DNA from: Evansella halocellulosilytica
Lineage (GTDB): Bacteria > Bacillota > Bacilli > Bacillales > Salisediminibacteriaceae
Assembly: GCF_002335745.1 (NCBI RefSeq)
Contig: NZ_NIST01000001.1
Span: forward strand, 154,156 to 218,155
Reading direction: 5' to 3'
DNA: 64,000 bases
Shown here: positions 1 through 7,639 of the stretch, piece after piece
Layout of the letters: each line of letters opens with the position of its first letter
Position numbering within the stretch: position 1 is the first letter of the stretch
Made by a program: the position numbers and the translations under genes
Notes under the pieces: model-generated
Told to the model about the DNA's origin: nothing
What the model saw: only the letters and a program-made list of their open reading frames with translations
Database searches by the model: none

Positions 1-56
1 CCCTGCTTTACTAATGCAACCTTTACTACAATAAAAGTTAAATTATGTAAAAGTCC

Positions 57-467
57 TTAAATGTTTTTAACTTGAATATCAGAATTCCTTTTTTGTAACT
101 CCTCTACAAATAGATTTATTTCTTTGGGTGAAACTTGTACTGTTTCATATTTATTGTAAGTAATTTCAATTCTATGAATAGAAAGTGATGGAGATACAAA
201 GGGGTTCGTTGTTTTCCTAAATGATTTAATATCGTTAATATTTATTGTTTGCTTTATAAGTCCATATTTAATAATCAATAATTCATCTTGGATGATGTAT
301 CGAGTATGAAGCCAAATTGAACCAAGAAAACAAAGAAAGATAAATACTAAAATAATAACAACTATACTTAATTGAGAGATTGCTTCGTACAAGATTAGTA
401 AAAAAGCAATGATTGACGCCCATATCGGAATTCCCAACCATATGTCTTTCTTTGACGTGAAAACCAT
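57..467 (-). CDS. PH-domain membrane protein
   Basis: 136 aa. Two hydrophobic segments (about residues 12-32 and 34-52) are followed by a cytoplasmic beta-rich domain of the bacterial PH type (YyaB-like): a TRYIIQDELLIIKYG strand pair, then INDIKSFRKT and a serine/proline turn. This layout is usual for short Bacillus membrane PH proteins of unknown function. ATG start with AAGGAGGTG just upstream. A partial copy of the intergenic repeat box (CTAACGGGTAGG, near 540-560) lies upstream, so this is the last member of the minus-strand array. Family call fairly sure; role unknown. Confidence 0.7.
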   Translation of the reverse strand: MVFTSKKDIWLGIPIWASIIAFLLILYEAISQLSIVVIILVFIFLCFLGSIWLHTRYIIQDELLIIKYGLIKQTININDIKSFRKTTNPFVSPSLSIHRIEITYNKYETVQVSPKEINLFVEELQKRNSDIQVKNI

Positions 468-815
468 TGTAACACCTCCTTATACTTATACATGATACGA
501 ATACTACTCACTTTCGTTTAAAATACCATTGATGCTTATTGAGTTAACCTACCCGTTAGCCATCCATTCAGTGCAAAAATCAGCGCTGCACCACATATAT
601 GAAAATAATCCTCTAGATCCGTCAATACTGATTCTACGGCTGGGAGAGGACGATCGATGAACTATGGTGAATGAGAGCCCATCCGTTAGTCTGACTCCTT
701 CGACGACGGTGCACCACTGACTGTCGCTCTCTTTGTGGAAGCACTTATGGTAGATTAATCCTATTTTAGTTGTTGCAGAGCCTCCTATATTTATAGTCGT
801 AGAAAGGTGTTTTTA

Positions 816-878
816 ATGGATGTAATCATTGAAAGAGCCTGTCATCTTGAACATAAGACAATAAACAGCAGGTCTTAA
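816..878 (+). pseudogene. IS110-family transposase N-terminal remnant
   Basis: An ATG with AGAAAGGTG upstream opens a 20-codon frame starting MDVIIERAC, the typical N-terminus of Bacillus IS110-family transposases (MDVIIERACGLDVHK). After CHLE the sequence diverges and stops, so the DEDD catalytic domain is lost. A C-terminal IS110 remnant lies at 34690-35214; I cannot tell whether the two came from one element. Confidence 0.6.
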
Positions 879-907
879 TATGTATTTTTTTATCTTCTTC
901 AAGGATT

Positions 908-970
908 GTCCCCGTTTGTTGAACAGGATCAACGACAACCTATTATGCTTTCGCTCTCGTTTGTTTAAGA
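908..970 (-). repeat. Box-bounded intergenic repeat, class II
   Basis: Read on the minus strand: left box TTAAACAAACGAGAGCG, a central AAAGCATAATAGG segment, then the right box CAACAAACGGGGAC. It has the same layout as the copies at 9094-9154, 9956-10023, 20568-20636 and 44900-44968. Confidence 0.65.
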
Positions 971-1013
971 ACATTCACTAACGAAGCTGTTTTTAAACAA
1001 CCATCCCATAAGA

Positions 1014-1919
1014 CTATTTTAAGAAGTTAAGGACAACATTCTTGAAGTTTTCTGGTTCTTCGAAGTGAGGGAAATGTCCACTATCTTGTAGTGTGATACT
1101 CTCACCATGTCTTACATCTTCCAGAAAGATTCTTTTCTGTTCATCACATGTTACGGGGTCATATTTGCCATTAATTAAAAGTGCGGGCTGTGTAACTTCT
1201 TTAAGTCTTGGAAGTAACGAATTAAATATTTCATTCTCCTCAAACAATCGGTCATTATGAACACTATTTTTTTCGATAAACTGCTTCCATTCATCTTCTG
1301 AATATAATGAATAATCGGTTGTATGTTCAATATTATGAATGTGTATTTCTAATCCCCTTTCACCTAATTCTGGACGTATCTCCACAAACTCTAACATTAA
1401 ATCCTTGGCTGATTTATCTGATTTGGATAATTCCAGGCATTTCTCTGCCAAGGTTTCTTTTCCCGCTTCATTAAACAATTTTGAGGCTTTTATTAATAAA
1501 TTTCTCGCCGAAAGTCCAGAATCAAAAGTGGGACATTCAAAAATGATATGACTAACTGACTTTGGAAAAGTAGTCGCATATAAAAGACTAAAATAGCCTC
1601 CGAAAGAATGCCCTAACAGTGCCCATTTCTCAATTCCTAATTTTTTTCTAAGTTCCTCAAAATCCAAGATAATATCGATTAAAGAAAAGCTCTCTTCTTT
1701 TTTAATTCCTTCAGAGCGGGAAACCCCTCTCTGGTCAACCGCAATAAGTCTAACATCTTCCTGTAATCTTTCTGCCTGATGATAACAGAAATCATAACAC
1801 CCTTGACCAGGACCACCATGAATATAAAGTAAAGGAGTGTTATTTTCCGAACCATAAATTTCTACATGCAAATCTTTTCCCCGAATATTAATTAATCTCC
1901 CGTTTGATGTCTTTTCCAT
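1014..1919 (-). CDS. Alpha/beta hydrolase, proline iminopeptidase-like
   Basis: 301 aa from the preferred ATG (MEKTSN), which has GGGGGG/AAGG upstream; a longer frame opens 12 codons earlier without a good site. Complete alpha/beta-hydrolase machinery: oxyanion HGGPG (34-38), nucleophile elbow GHSFGG (Ser about 105), Asp about 254 in GKYDP and His about 282 in DSGHFPHFEEP. HGGPG and length fit the prolyl aminopeptidase/ABHD subfamily, which releases N-terminal proline or hydrolyses related amides and esters; the substrate cannot be read. The start lies inside the 3' end of the RDD gene (32-nt overlap), so the two are probably translationally coupled. Confidence 0.85.
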   Translation of the reverse strand: MEKTSNGRLINIRGKDLHVEIYGSENNTPLLYIHGGPGQGCYDFCYHQAERLQEDVRLIAVDQRGVSRSEGIKKEESFSLIDIILDFEELRKKLGIEKWALLGHSFGGYFSLLYATTFPKSVSHIIFECPTFDSGLSARNLLIKASKLFNEAGKETLAEKCLELSKSDKSAKDLMLEFVEIRPELGERGLEIHIHNIEHTTDYSLYSEDEWKQFIEKNSVHNDRLFEENEIFNSLLPRLKEVTQPALLINGKYDPVTCDEQKRIFLEDVRHGESITLQDSGHFPHFEEPENFKNVVLNFLK

Positions 1920-2346
1920 TTTCTTTCCCCCCTTGTCTAGTAACATAAGTGCCACCTATTATATCGTGTACTCCCCGCTTATCTTCACGAAATAGTATCA
2001 TGAAAATACTAACTACTAGTGATAATCCGAATGTTAATAGAACAATAAGATAACTCCCTACTACTTCCCTTAAAAACATATTTAAAAATGTTACATTTTG
2101 ATTATCTACTCTTTTTATTTTTATTTTACAGATTCGCTTACCAATGATATATCCACCCCATAAAACAGGAACGATGGTTAAATATAAAACATATACTATT
2201 TGCCAGGAAAAACTAAGTGTCCACTCATAGGAGTAATGACCGTTAAAGATAAAAATAATAAAACTTATTGGTATTACAAGTATAATAAAATCCAAAAAAC
2301 TTGCTAACAGGCGAATACCAAGTCCAGTAGCATTCTCTATTTTCAA
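1888..2346 (-). CDS. RDD family membrane protein
   Basis: About 152 aa. RDD family: ATGLGIRLLASFLDFIIL carries the conserved Arg near the N-terminus and an Asp in the first membrane helix, and GYIIGKRICKIKI follows the second. Three to four membrane helices, then the RGVHDIIGGTYV tail typical of the family (HD motif). I prefer a TTG start at 2346, 6 nt after GAGGTG, over a GTG at 2355 that has a poor site. RDD proteins are small inner-membrane proteins, some linked to ion homeostasis; the role here is unknown. The 3' end overlaps the hydrolase start. Confidence 0.8.
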   Translation of the reverse strand: MKIENATGLGIRLLASFLDFIILVIPISFIIFIFNGHYSYEWTLSFSWQIVYVLYLTIVPVLWGGYIIGKRICKIKIKRVDNQNVTFLNMFLREVVGSYLIVLLTFGLSLVVSIFMILFREDKRGVHDIIGGTYVTRQGGKENGKDIKREIN

Positions 2347-2390
2347 TAAATTCACCTCTCGTTTTTCTTAATCTGACTATACTTCCTCTT

Positions 2391-2461
2391 AAGTAAACTC
2401 CCCGATAGCGACACAATGGCAATGATTTGCTTGTTCAGCTAAAGCTTACCCTTTAACCGTT
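2391..2461 (-). repeat. Box-bounded intergenic repeat, class III
   Basis: Minus strand: GGTTAAAGGGTAAGC, then TTTAGCTGAACAAGC, a variable centre, TTGTGTCGCTATCGGGGAG and GTTTACTTAAG. Nearly the same as the copy at 3018-3086. It separates the GNAT gene (2462-2977) from the RDD gene. Confidence 0.75.
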
Positions 2462-2977
2462 CTAGTACGAGAGCCTATACTGAATTAGTTTGGTCTCGCT
2501 CCCTAAATATTCTTCACTTCCAATCCTACTTACTTCTTTAAATCCCAATTTATCAAGCATTCTTCTTGCACGAATATTGGATTCGTGTGTCTCCGCATTA
2601 AAAACTGTGATTCCTAATTGTTTTGAAGCAAAATCCATTATCCTTATACACGCATTAAATCCGTTCCCTTTTCCCCATAGAGTTCTTCTTTCACCAATTG
2701 CTATACCTAATTCAGCCTCATTATCTTCAATACATGCAAGGTCTGCATGCCCGATTAACCTACTTTCCATTTCAATTCCTAAGCGGATAAAATCTTTAGA
2801 TTTATTATTAACACAATGAAGCCACCACCTATATAATTCTTGCTCATCCCTATTTTTACCCCAACCATTTGCACAACAAAATTTCCCATCCTTACTCCAA
2901 TTCAAAACATATTTATAATCATCTATGTTTATTAGTCGAATGTTTATCATATGAGCATTACGATCTTTTAAATCCAT
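2462..2977 (-). CDS. GNAT N-acetyltransferase, RimJ/RimL type
   Basis: 171 aa, the normal size of the family. The GNAT fold is visible: INIRLINIDDYKYVLNW at the start, strand beta-4 AELGIAIGERRTLWGKG with a degenerate acetyl-CoA loop (R-x-x-x-G-K-G), and the C-terminal NIRARRMLDKLGFKEV motif. Expected to move acetyl from acetyl-CoA to an amine; the substrate is unknown. ATG start after GGGAGAA. Single gene between repeats on both sides. Confidence 0.8.
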   Translation of the reverse strand: MDLKDRNAHMINIRLINIDDYKYVLNWSKDGKFCCANGWGKNRDEQELYRWWLHCVNNKSKDFIRLGIEMESRLIGHADLACIEDNEAELGIAIGERRTLWGKGNGFNACIRIMDFASKQLGITVFNAETHESNIRARRMLDKLGFKEVSRIGSEEYLGSETKLIQYRLSY

Positions 2978-3017
2978 AAATTCTCCCTTAACATTTCTTA
3001 AAATTAATATTGCTTAC

Positions 3018-3086
3018 TGAAGTAAACTCCCTGTTAGCAACACAACGACAACGAAAGTCTGTTCCACTAAAGCTTACCGTTACTTA
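3018..3086 (-). repeat. Box-bounded intergenic repeat, class III
   Basis: Minus strand: AGTAACGGTAAGC, TTTAGTGGAACAG, a centre, TTGTGTTGCTAACAGGGAG and TTTACTTCAG. Closest relative of the copy at 2391-2461. Its left box directly follows the small membrane-protein gene at 3093-3239. Confidence 0.75.
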
Positions 3087-3092
3087 AAAATA

Positions 3093-3239
3093 TTATTGGA
3101 ACATGTTTATTATCCAAACTATTAAGTATATTGGAACTGCTACAATTATCGTTCCTGTAAGAAAATAAATAGTAGACCTAATAATAAATTTAAAAACATC
3201 ATATATAGCTCCTGCTAAGTCATCAAAGAACCTCATCAT
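3093..3239 (-). CDS. Small membrane protein, 48 aa
   Basis: ATG start (two ATGs in tandem) with GTGGAG about 9 nt upstream. A short N-terminal MMRFFDDLAGAIYD is followed by one long hydrophobic helix (about 24-44, YFLTGTIIVAVPIYLIVWII). A second copy at 8808-8953 is 146 nt instead of 147 and so frameshifted. Conservation of the frame in this copy supports a real small gene. The homology between the copies also covers about 130 bp of 5' leader and stops at the repeat box on each side. Function unknown; not recognised. Confidence 0.6.
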   Translation of the reverse strand: MMRFFDDLAGAIYDVFKFIIRSTIYFLTGTIIVAVPIYLIVWIINMFQ

Positions 3240-3368
3240 TAAAAACCACTCCACAACTAACTAGATTTTTCTCGTAAAAACTAAATCAAGTGAGGCAATT
3301 CAACCAATTTTTTATTAAACTCTACTGCCAGTTAGTACAATAATCATTAAATTTAATTATTAAAGGAT

Positions 3369-3440
3369 TCTCCCCTTTAGCTTAACATTGTTTTCCAATT
3401 CGTAGGACATAAAAAATGAGCTGTATCACTCACAGCCCAC
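3369..3440 (-). repeat. Class IV intergenic repeat with hairpin
   Basis: Minus strand: a hairpin (GTGGGCTGTGAGTGATACAG region) and T-run, then TTGGAAAACAATGTTAAGC and the right box CTAAAGGGGAGAATCC. The TTGGAAAA..TGTTAA..TAAAGGGGAG backbone is shared with 4320-4395, 8708-8796, 9490-9592 and 22265-22350. The hairpin probably ends the gene at 3476-3658. Confidence 0.6.
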
Positions 3441-3475
3441 GCTTCTACTAACAACTCCCATCACTTTAAGTACAA

Positions 3476-3658
3476 CTATTCATAGCCTATATTATAATTT
3501 TTTAGAGTTTTTAAGTTCGCGTAGATACCATAAGCTCCTGCTATGATTAAAAATAAATGCCATATTCCGAAATCTACGCCAGCCCAATACTTAAAAAATA
3601 TTAAAAACATAACAACAATAAAGACAATGGCAATCATATTTCGAATGTATTTATTCAC
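3476..3658 (-). CDS. Small two-helix membrane protein
   Basis: 60 aa from the GTG at 3658, which has AAAGGAG 8 nt upstream; the GTG three codons earlier overlaps that site. Two hydrophobic helices (IAIVFIVVMFLIFFKYW and FGIWHLFLIIAGAYGIYA) and a polar tail. No family recognised. Followed by the class IV hairpin repeat. Confidence 0.6.
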   Translation of the reverse strand: MNKYIRNMIAIVFIVVMFLIFFKYWAGVDFGIWHLFLIIAGAYGIYANLKTLKNYNIGYE

Positions 3659-3711
3659 ATTTCTCACTCCTTTCTTGAAGTAATATCCCCGTTCTGTTGA
3701 AGAAGAATAGC

Positions 3712-4281
3712 TTAGTCGTTACTTTGGAAATCTTTCTTTAATAGAGAGTAAACAGCGATATCTCGAAACTTGCCCTTTATAAAATATTCGTCTTTCAAGA
3801 TGCCTTCTAAAGTCATTCCAAGTTTTCGTAACACTCTTTGAGATTGAACATTCTCAACCATACAAGGTGCCTTTATTTTATTTAACTCCATTTTGTTAAA
3901 ACCGAATTGAATAACTTCATTTGCTGCTTCAGGGATTAAACCTCTCCCCCAATGTTCATTTGATAAGATAAATCCTATTTCAGCACGGTAATGTTGTGGG
4001 AACCAAGCGACAAAATCAATCGTTCCTATCACTTTCTCATTTTCTTTTAATTCAATAGCCCAAGGAGCTAGTTTACCTTCTTCGTATCGTTTTATGATAT
4101 AACTTATAAAACCCTTTGAATCTTCAAGTGTTGTATGAGTTTCCCACGGAACAAATTTCGATACTTCAGGAACAGAAGAGTAATCGAACATATCGTTAGC
4201 GTCATCGAGAGTAAATTTTCTTAATAAAACTCTTTCTGTTTCCAGCGTCGGTAAATCATTGAACACATCTGAAATCTTCAT
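3712..4281 (-). CDS. GNAT N-acetyltransferase, RimJ-like
   Basis: 189 aa. Begins LPTLETERVLLRKFTLDDA, the hallmark of the RimJ/RimL/YjcK ribosomal-protein-acetyltransferase-like group. AEIGFILSNEHWGRGLIPEA carries the acetyl-CoA-binding R/G loop (HWGRGL), and NVQSQRVLRKLGMTLEGIL is the C-terminal substrate-side motif. Whether it acetylates a ribosomal protein or a small molecule cannot be told. Class IV repeat upstream. Confidence 0.85.
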   Translation of the reverse strand: MKISDVFNDLPTLETERVLLRKFTLDDANDMFDYSSVPEVSKFVPWETHTTLEDSKGFISYIIKRYEEGKLAPWAIELKENEKVIGTIDFVAWFPQHYRAEIGFILSNEHWGRGLIPEAANEVIQFGFNKMELNKIKAPCMVENVQSQRVLRKLGMTLEGILKDEYFIKGKFRDIAVYSLLKKDFQSND

Positions 4282-4319
4282 TTTTCTAACCCCTTTGCTA
4301 TTTAATTTTCTGTAACTTT

Positions 4320-4395
4320 TCCCCCTTTAGTTTAACATTATTCTCCAAATGACAGACAAAAAAGCCAAGAAATGCAGCTTATTAGATCTTAGACT
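4320..4395 (-). repeat. Class IV intergenic repeat with terminator
   Basis: Minus strand: AATAAGCTGCATTTC pairing with the following GGCTT before a T-run (intrinsic-terminator shape), then TCATTTGGAGAATAATG and TTAAACTAAAGGGGG. It lies between two GNAT genes, ending the upstream transcript and leaving a purine-rich right box before the next gene. Confidence 0.65.
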
Positions 4396-4451
4396 AAATC
4401 TAACCGTTTGTTTTAGTTCATTGATGCACTTTCTATTGGCTGATACTCTTC

Positions 4452-4967
4452 TTAAATTACCGTTTCTTGCTCAACGTACTCTCTTTTTAAGATTGACATA
4501 ACATGCAAAGATTCGTAATCATTTTCACCTTTTAAACATTCCCTTAATGTTCCTTCTACTATAAAACCTTGCTTTTTATATAAATTAAATGCTCTTAAGT
4601 TATTTACTTTTACATCTAACCATAAACGATGTGCTCTAAATTTCATAAAAGCCCATTTTTTAATTATTTTGAATGACTCTTTTCCGTACCCTTTGCCTTT
4701 ATCTGCAATTGTGATTCTCATCAATTCGAGGTTATTATTTGGGTTAGTCAGACCTGCAATAATAATGTAGCCAATTAGTCTATTACTTGTACGTTCTTCA
4801 ATTATCAGATGCATAATATCTTTATCCTCTAAAGCTTCCTTATGCTTATCCATAGACCAAGGAATAATAAATCTGGCATTTTCTTTGTGTGATTCTAAAT
4901 TACAAACGAACCCCAAATCATTAACAGTTGTATAACGAAGTCTTAATAAATTTGATTCTTGAAACAT
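4452..4967 (-). CDS. GNAT N-acetyltransferase
   Basis: 171 aa. N-terminal LLRLRYTTVNDLGFVCNLE, beta-4 NLELMRITIADKGKGYGKES with the Q/R-x-x-G-x-G loop seen as KGKGYGK, and NLRAFNLYKKQGFIVEGTLREC at the C-terminus as in RimJ/RimL and diamine N-acetyltransferases. Substrate unknown. ATG start, AGGGAG upstream. Third GNAT gene within 2.5 kb; the sequences differ enough that they are not recent copies of one another. Confidence 0.82.
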   Translation of the reverse strand: MFQESNLLRLRYTTVNDLGFVCNLESHKENARFIIPWSMDKHKEALEDKDIMHLIIEERTSNRLIGYIIIAGLTNPNNNLELMRITIADKGKGYGKESFKIIKKWAFMKFRAHRLWLDVKVNNLRAFNLYKKQGFIVEGTLRECLKGENDYESLHVMSILKREYVEQETVI

Positions 4968-5570
4968 TTTATTCCTCCCTATAAAAAGATATTAAAAATA
5001 GAAAACCTTGTTATGTAATGTACGGGTTATAAGCCATTTCGAAGGTACAAAATAGTTTCCAAATTTCAGCAATTAAGAACCGCCAGTTATCAATTTATCG
5101 AAACAGTAATGATAACCGCTCCGATCATGAAATACGAACTGTCTCTGTTTGCCTCTAACATTGACATTAGACTCTCACCTACCCTTTTCTCTTTAGTTTA
5201 AGTTGTATGAACTTGTCGTATAACCTGCTTTTATTTTGTACTCCTATTTATTGGAATTCAATAGGTAATGATGAAAAACGAATTCAAAATGTTTAACAAA
5301 CGTTATAACAATTTCTTGACATATAGAGGTTAATTTTAAAATACGTTTACAAGAAGAAGAACGCATTTCTTAGAGAAATGCGCCCGTTTTTTGAATAAAC
5401 AAGAACTTATATTAAAGCATGAGATTCATTCAAATTAATCGACTTTGAACATAATTGATATGCAATAGTACTAAATGCTGTTGGCACCTCCGTAAAGTAG
5501 AAGAAGAAATTTTTTGCTTAGTTGAACATCTCTTCAATAGCGGAAGATCAACTCTATATAAATTAGACAA
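4968..5570. other. Intergenic, no gene seen
   Basis: AT-rich. A partial repeat box is visible near 5185-5215 (CTTTAGTTTAAG), and the terminator at 5353-5383 is the only clear structure. GGAGGTGCC occurs near 5485 on the minus strand but is followed quickly by a stop, so no gene is proposed. Confidence 0.5.
5353..5383 (-). terminator. Intrinsic terminator, about 190 bp past the MutS2-like gene
   Basis: Perfect stem CGCATTTCT/AGAAATGCG with a 3-nt loop, followed on the minus strand by TTCTTCTT. It is preceded by TTCAAAAAACGGGCG, a variant of the repeat box, so terminators in this genome seem to share the box prefix. On the plus strand CCCGTTTTTT follows, so it may work both ways. Confidence 0.65.
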
Positions 5571-7475
5571 CTATTTTTCTTTTCTATTTCTAATCTCCTT
5601 TTGAACCTTTCGCAGTGCCTTTTTCGAACCTCTCTCTAGATCATGCTGCAGCTTTCTGTTTTGATAACTGGTAAATAAGGTGTTTATATCATACCCTTCA
5701 GGATATAATTGAGTTGCTTTAATGTCCAATTCAATCCGCTTAATATTTACTTCCAATACTTCACCTTTATAGAACAGTTTAATGTTATTAAATTGATCTC
5801 TTGGCTCATAGACGATTGCATAATCATCCTGGCTGATTAATCGTACCCGGTCACCTACTTCATAATGATATGCCTCTAATGGCTGATCTACTTCATGCAC
5901 TGGTTTTTTTATTTTGTTTTCTTTTACTGCTTCCAGATTATAATTTTTATTTTCTATATACAATTGAGCTCGCTTCAAAACATTTTCACGGATATTCATC
6001 CTACTTGAAATCCAAAGTGCATTACTCTCTCCTGATTTCCCTATTAATAACTTATACATCGGCTTCAATTCAGCACTATTAAATAACATCGCCGCATTCA
6101 TAAAGTCATCGTGCATTTCAGAATACCGTTTTATTTCCCCATAATGAGTTGTTGCAATTGTCATACATCCCATATGATAAAACTCTTCTAAAATGGCGAT
6201 TGCTAAAGCAGCACCTTCATTCGGCTCCGTTCCACTTCCAATTTCATCGAATAAAAGCAGAGTATTATTAGTAGCCGTACTCATGATCTCTGAAATATTC
6301 TTCATATGGGAAGAAAAAGAACTTAGGGCATTCTCTAAGCTTTGGTTATCCCCAATATCTACAAACACGTGATCAAAAATCGCAATTTCAGTTCCTTGTT
6401 TCGCCATAATATGAAACCCTGACATAACTGCTAAAGTTAAAATTCCAACGGTCTTTAATACGACGGTTTTCCCACCCGCATTAGGACCTGTAATGACTAA
6501 GCTTCGATAGCCTTCTCCGATTTCAAGATCCAATGGGACAATGCTTCCTTCTAACAATGGGTGTTTACTATTTATTAATTTTATATATCCATAATTATTG
6601 ATCTTCGGTTCAATAGCGTCGGTACTTTTACTATACTTCGCTTTCGCAAAAATCATGTCGTACTGACTGATACATTCAATATTAATACCTATTTCATGAA
6701 GCGATTCATGAATCATTCCGGTTAACGTTGCTAATATTTGATATTCCTCAACTGATTCTTCCGATTTCAAACTCATTAATTCCACATTAAGCTTCGAGAC
6801 AGCTTCAGGTTCAATGAATACTGTAGACCCTTTAGAGGATGCTTCAATAACCGTTCCCGCTACATGATTCTTAAAGGATGCTTTAATTGGAATCGTAAAA
6901 CGATCATCTTTCTTACTAATATAAGATTCTTGGATATATTCTTTATTGGCTCCACTTTTCAAAAACTTATTCAAACGTTCTTCAATTTTCCCTTCTGTTT
7001 TAGCTATCTGATTCCTAATTCGTTTTAATTCTTTACTAGCTCCTGAATCTACTCGATTTCCTTTAATTGCAAATAAGATATCCTCTTCAATACCTCGAAA
7101 TTCAGTCATAGAAAGCGCATAGGAGTAAAGTACAGGCGCAAAAAATTCTTTATCTGCCATAAACTTTTTAATTTTTCTACAGCCTCTTAAAAAATCAGAA
7201 ATAGCAAGTAATTCTGCTGGTGTTAATACCATGCCTTTTTCTAATTTTTTAATATGGCTTGTTATATTAGAAATGCCTGTTAATGGCAAGTGCTTTTCAG
7301 CGTCCAATAACTTTCGGGCCTCATTCGTTTCATTTAAACGATTACGAACGACTTTTATATTCGAGCTTGGCTGTAATTTTTCTATTAACTCTTTACCTAA
7401 ACTGCTGACGCAATGGTTTTTCACTTTATTTTTTAATTCGTGGTATTGTAATTTTTCAAAGGTCATATTATTCAT
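5571..7475 (-). CDS. MutS2-like ATPase with KOW-type domain, no Smr domain
   Basis: 634 aa. MutS family ATPase of the MutS2 branch: clamp/core helices over the first 300 residues, Walker A GPNAGGKT (about 330-337), LENALSSFSSHM (signature region), Walker B LLLFDEIGSGTEP (about 400-412) and TTHYGEIK (His switch). Residues about 540-590 (YEVGDRVRLISQDDYAIVY) look like the KOW/SH3-like domain of MutS2. Classical MutS2 is about 785 aa and ends in an Smr nuclease domain; this one stops in a basic tail (KKALRKVQKEIRNRKEK). Bacillus subtilis MutS2 is reported to act on stalled or collided ribosomes, so a ribosome-directed role without cleavage is my inference. ATG with GAGGA 7 nt upstream. Preceded by a leader ORF and terminator-like hairpin. 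Confidence 0.85.
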   Translation of the reverse strand: MNNMTFEKLQYHELKNKVKNHCVSSLGKELIEKLQPSSNIKVVRNRLNETNEARKLLDAEKHLPLTGISNITSHIKKLEKGMVLTPAELLAISDFLRGCRKIKKFMADKEFFAPVLYSYALSMTEFRGIEEDILFAIKGNRVDSGASKELKRIRNQIAKTEGKIEERLNKFLKSGANKEYIQESYISKKDDRFTIPIKASFKNHVAGTVIEASSKGSTVFIEPEAVSKLNVELMSLKSEESVEEYQILATLTGMIHESLHEIGINIECISQYDMIFAKAKYSKSTDAIEPKINNYGYIKLINSKHPLLEGSIVPLDLEIGEGYRSLVITGPNAGGKTVVLKTVGILTLAVMSGFHIMAKQGTEIAIFDHVFVDIGDNQSLENALSSFSSHMKNISEIMSTATNNTLLLFDEIGSGTEPNEGAALAIAILEEFYHMGCMTIATTHYGEIKRYSEMHDDFMNAAMLFNSAELKPMYKLLIGKSGESNALWISSRMNIRENVLKRAQLYIENKNYNLEAVKENKIKKPVHEVDQPLEAYHYEVGDRVRLISQDDYAIVYEPRDQFNNIKLFYKGEVLEVNIKRIELDIKATQLYPEGYDINTLFTSYQNRKLQHDLERGSKKALRKVQKEIRNRKEK

Positions 7476-7503
7476 TTTATCTTCCTCATTCCAAATAAAA
7501 TAA

Positions 7504-7568
7504 GCCCGCTAAAGCCTTCCCTGCCTTCCAATTTAGACAACTAAACTGGACAGAAAGCTTCCGCGGGC
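7504..7568 (-). promoter_or_regulatory. Attenuator-like terminator hairpin in the leader of the MutS2-like gene
   Basis: On the minus strand a 65-nt hairpin: GCCCGC pairs with GCGGGC at the base, then AAGC/GCTT, a purine/pyrimidine middle, and TTTAG/CTAAA closing a 4-nt loop. UUAUUUUAUUU follows directly, so this is an intrinsic terminator placed only about 30 nt before the start codon. The leader-peptide ORF runs into the ascending arm and its stop codon (TAG, 7541-7543) sits at the loop. A second small hairpin, CCTTGT/ACAAGG, lies just before it (about 7574-7592). This is the layout of ribosome-controlled attenuators. Confidence 0.7.
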
Positions 7569-7639
7569 ATAACCTTGTCACAAAACAAGGTCAAATTTCG
7601 AACAGGCATGAATAAATAAGACCTAAATAAATTAAGCAT
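7541..7639 (-). CDS. Candidate leader peptide of the MutS2-like gene
   Basis: 32 codons from the ATG at 7639 (GAGGGTGG about 13 nt upstream), or 22 codons from the ATG at 7609. The C-terminal half reads LTLFCDKVMPAEAFCPV and ends inside the terminator-like hairpin. Its reading frame, position and overlap with the hairpin fit a regulatory peptide whose translation controls read-through. I know of no exact match, and the start is uncertain. Confidence 0.5.
   Translation of the reverse strand: MLNLFRSYLFMPVRNLTLFCDKVMPAEAFCPV

Larger units (their letters stand above)
468..1013. other. Intergenic stretch with IS110 and repeat remnants
   Basis: No intact gene. It holds a partial repeat box near 540-560, a more GC-rich block (about 580-740) with no recognised content, an IS110 N-terminal remnant (816-878), and a full inter-gene repeat at 908-970. 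One minus-strand frame stays open for roughly 65 codons across 545-760, but it has no start, no ribosome binding site and no family I recognise. Confidence 0.5.
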
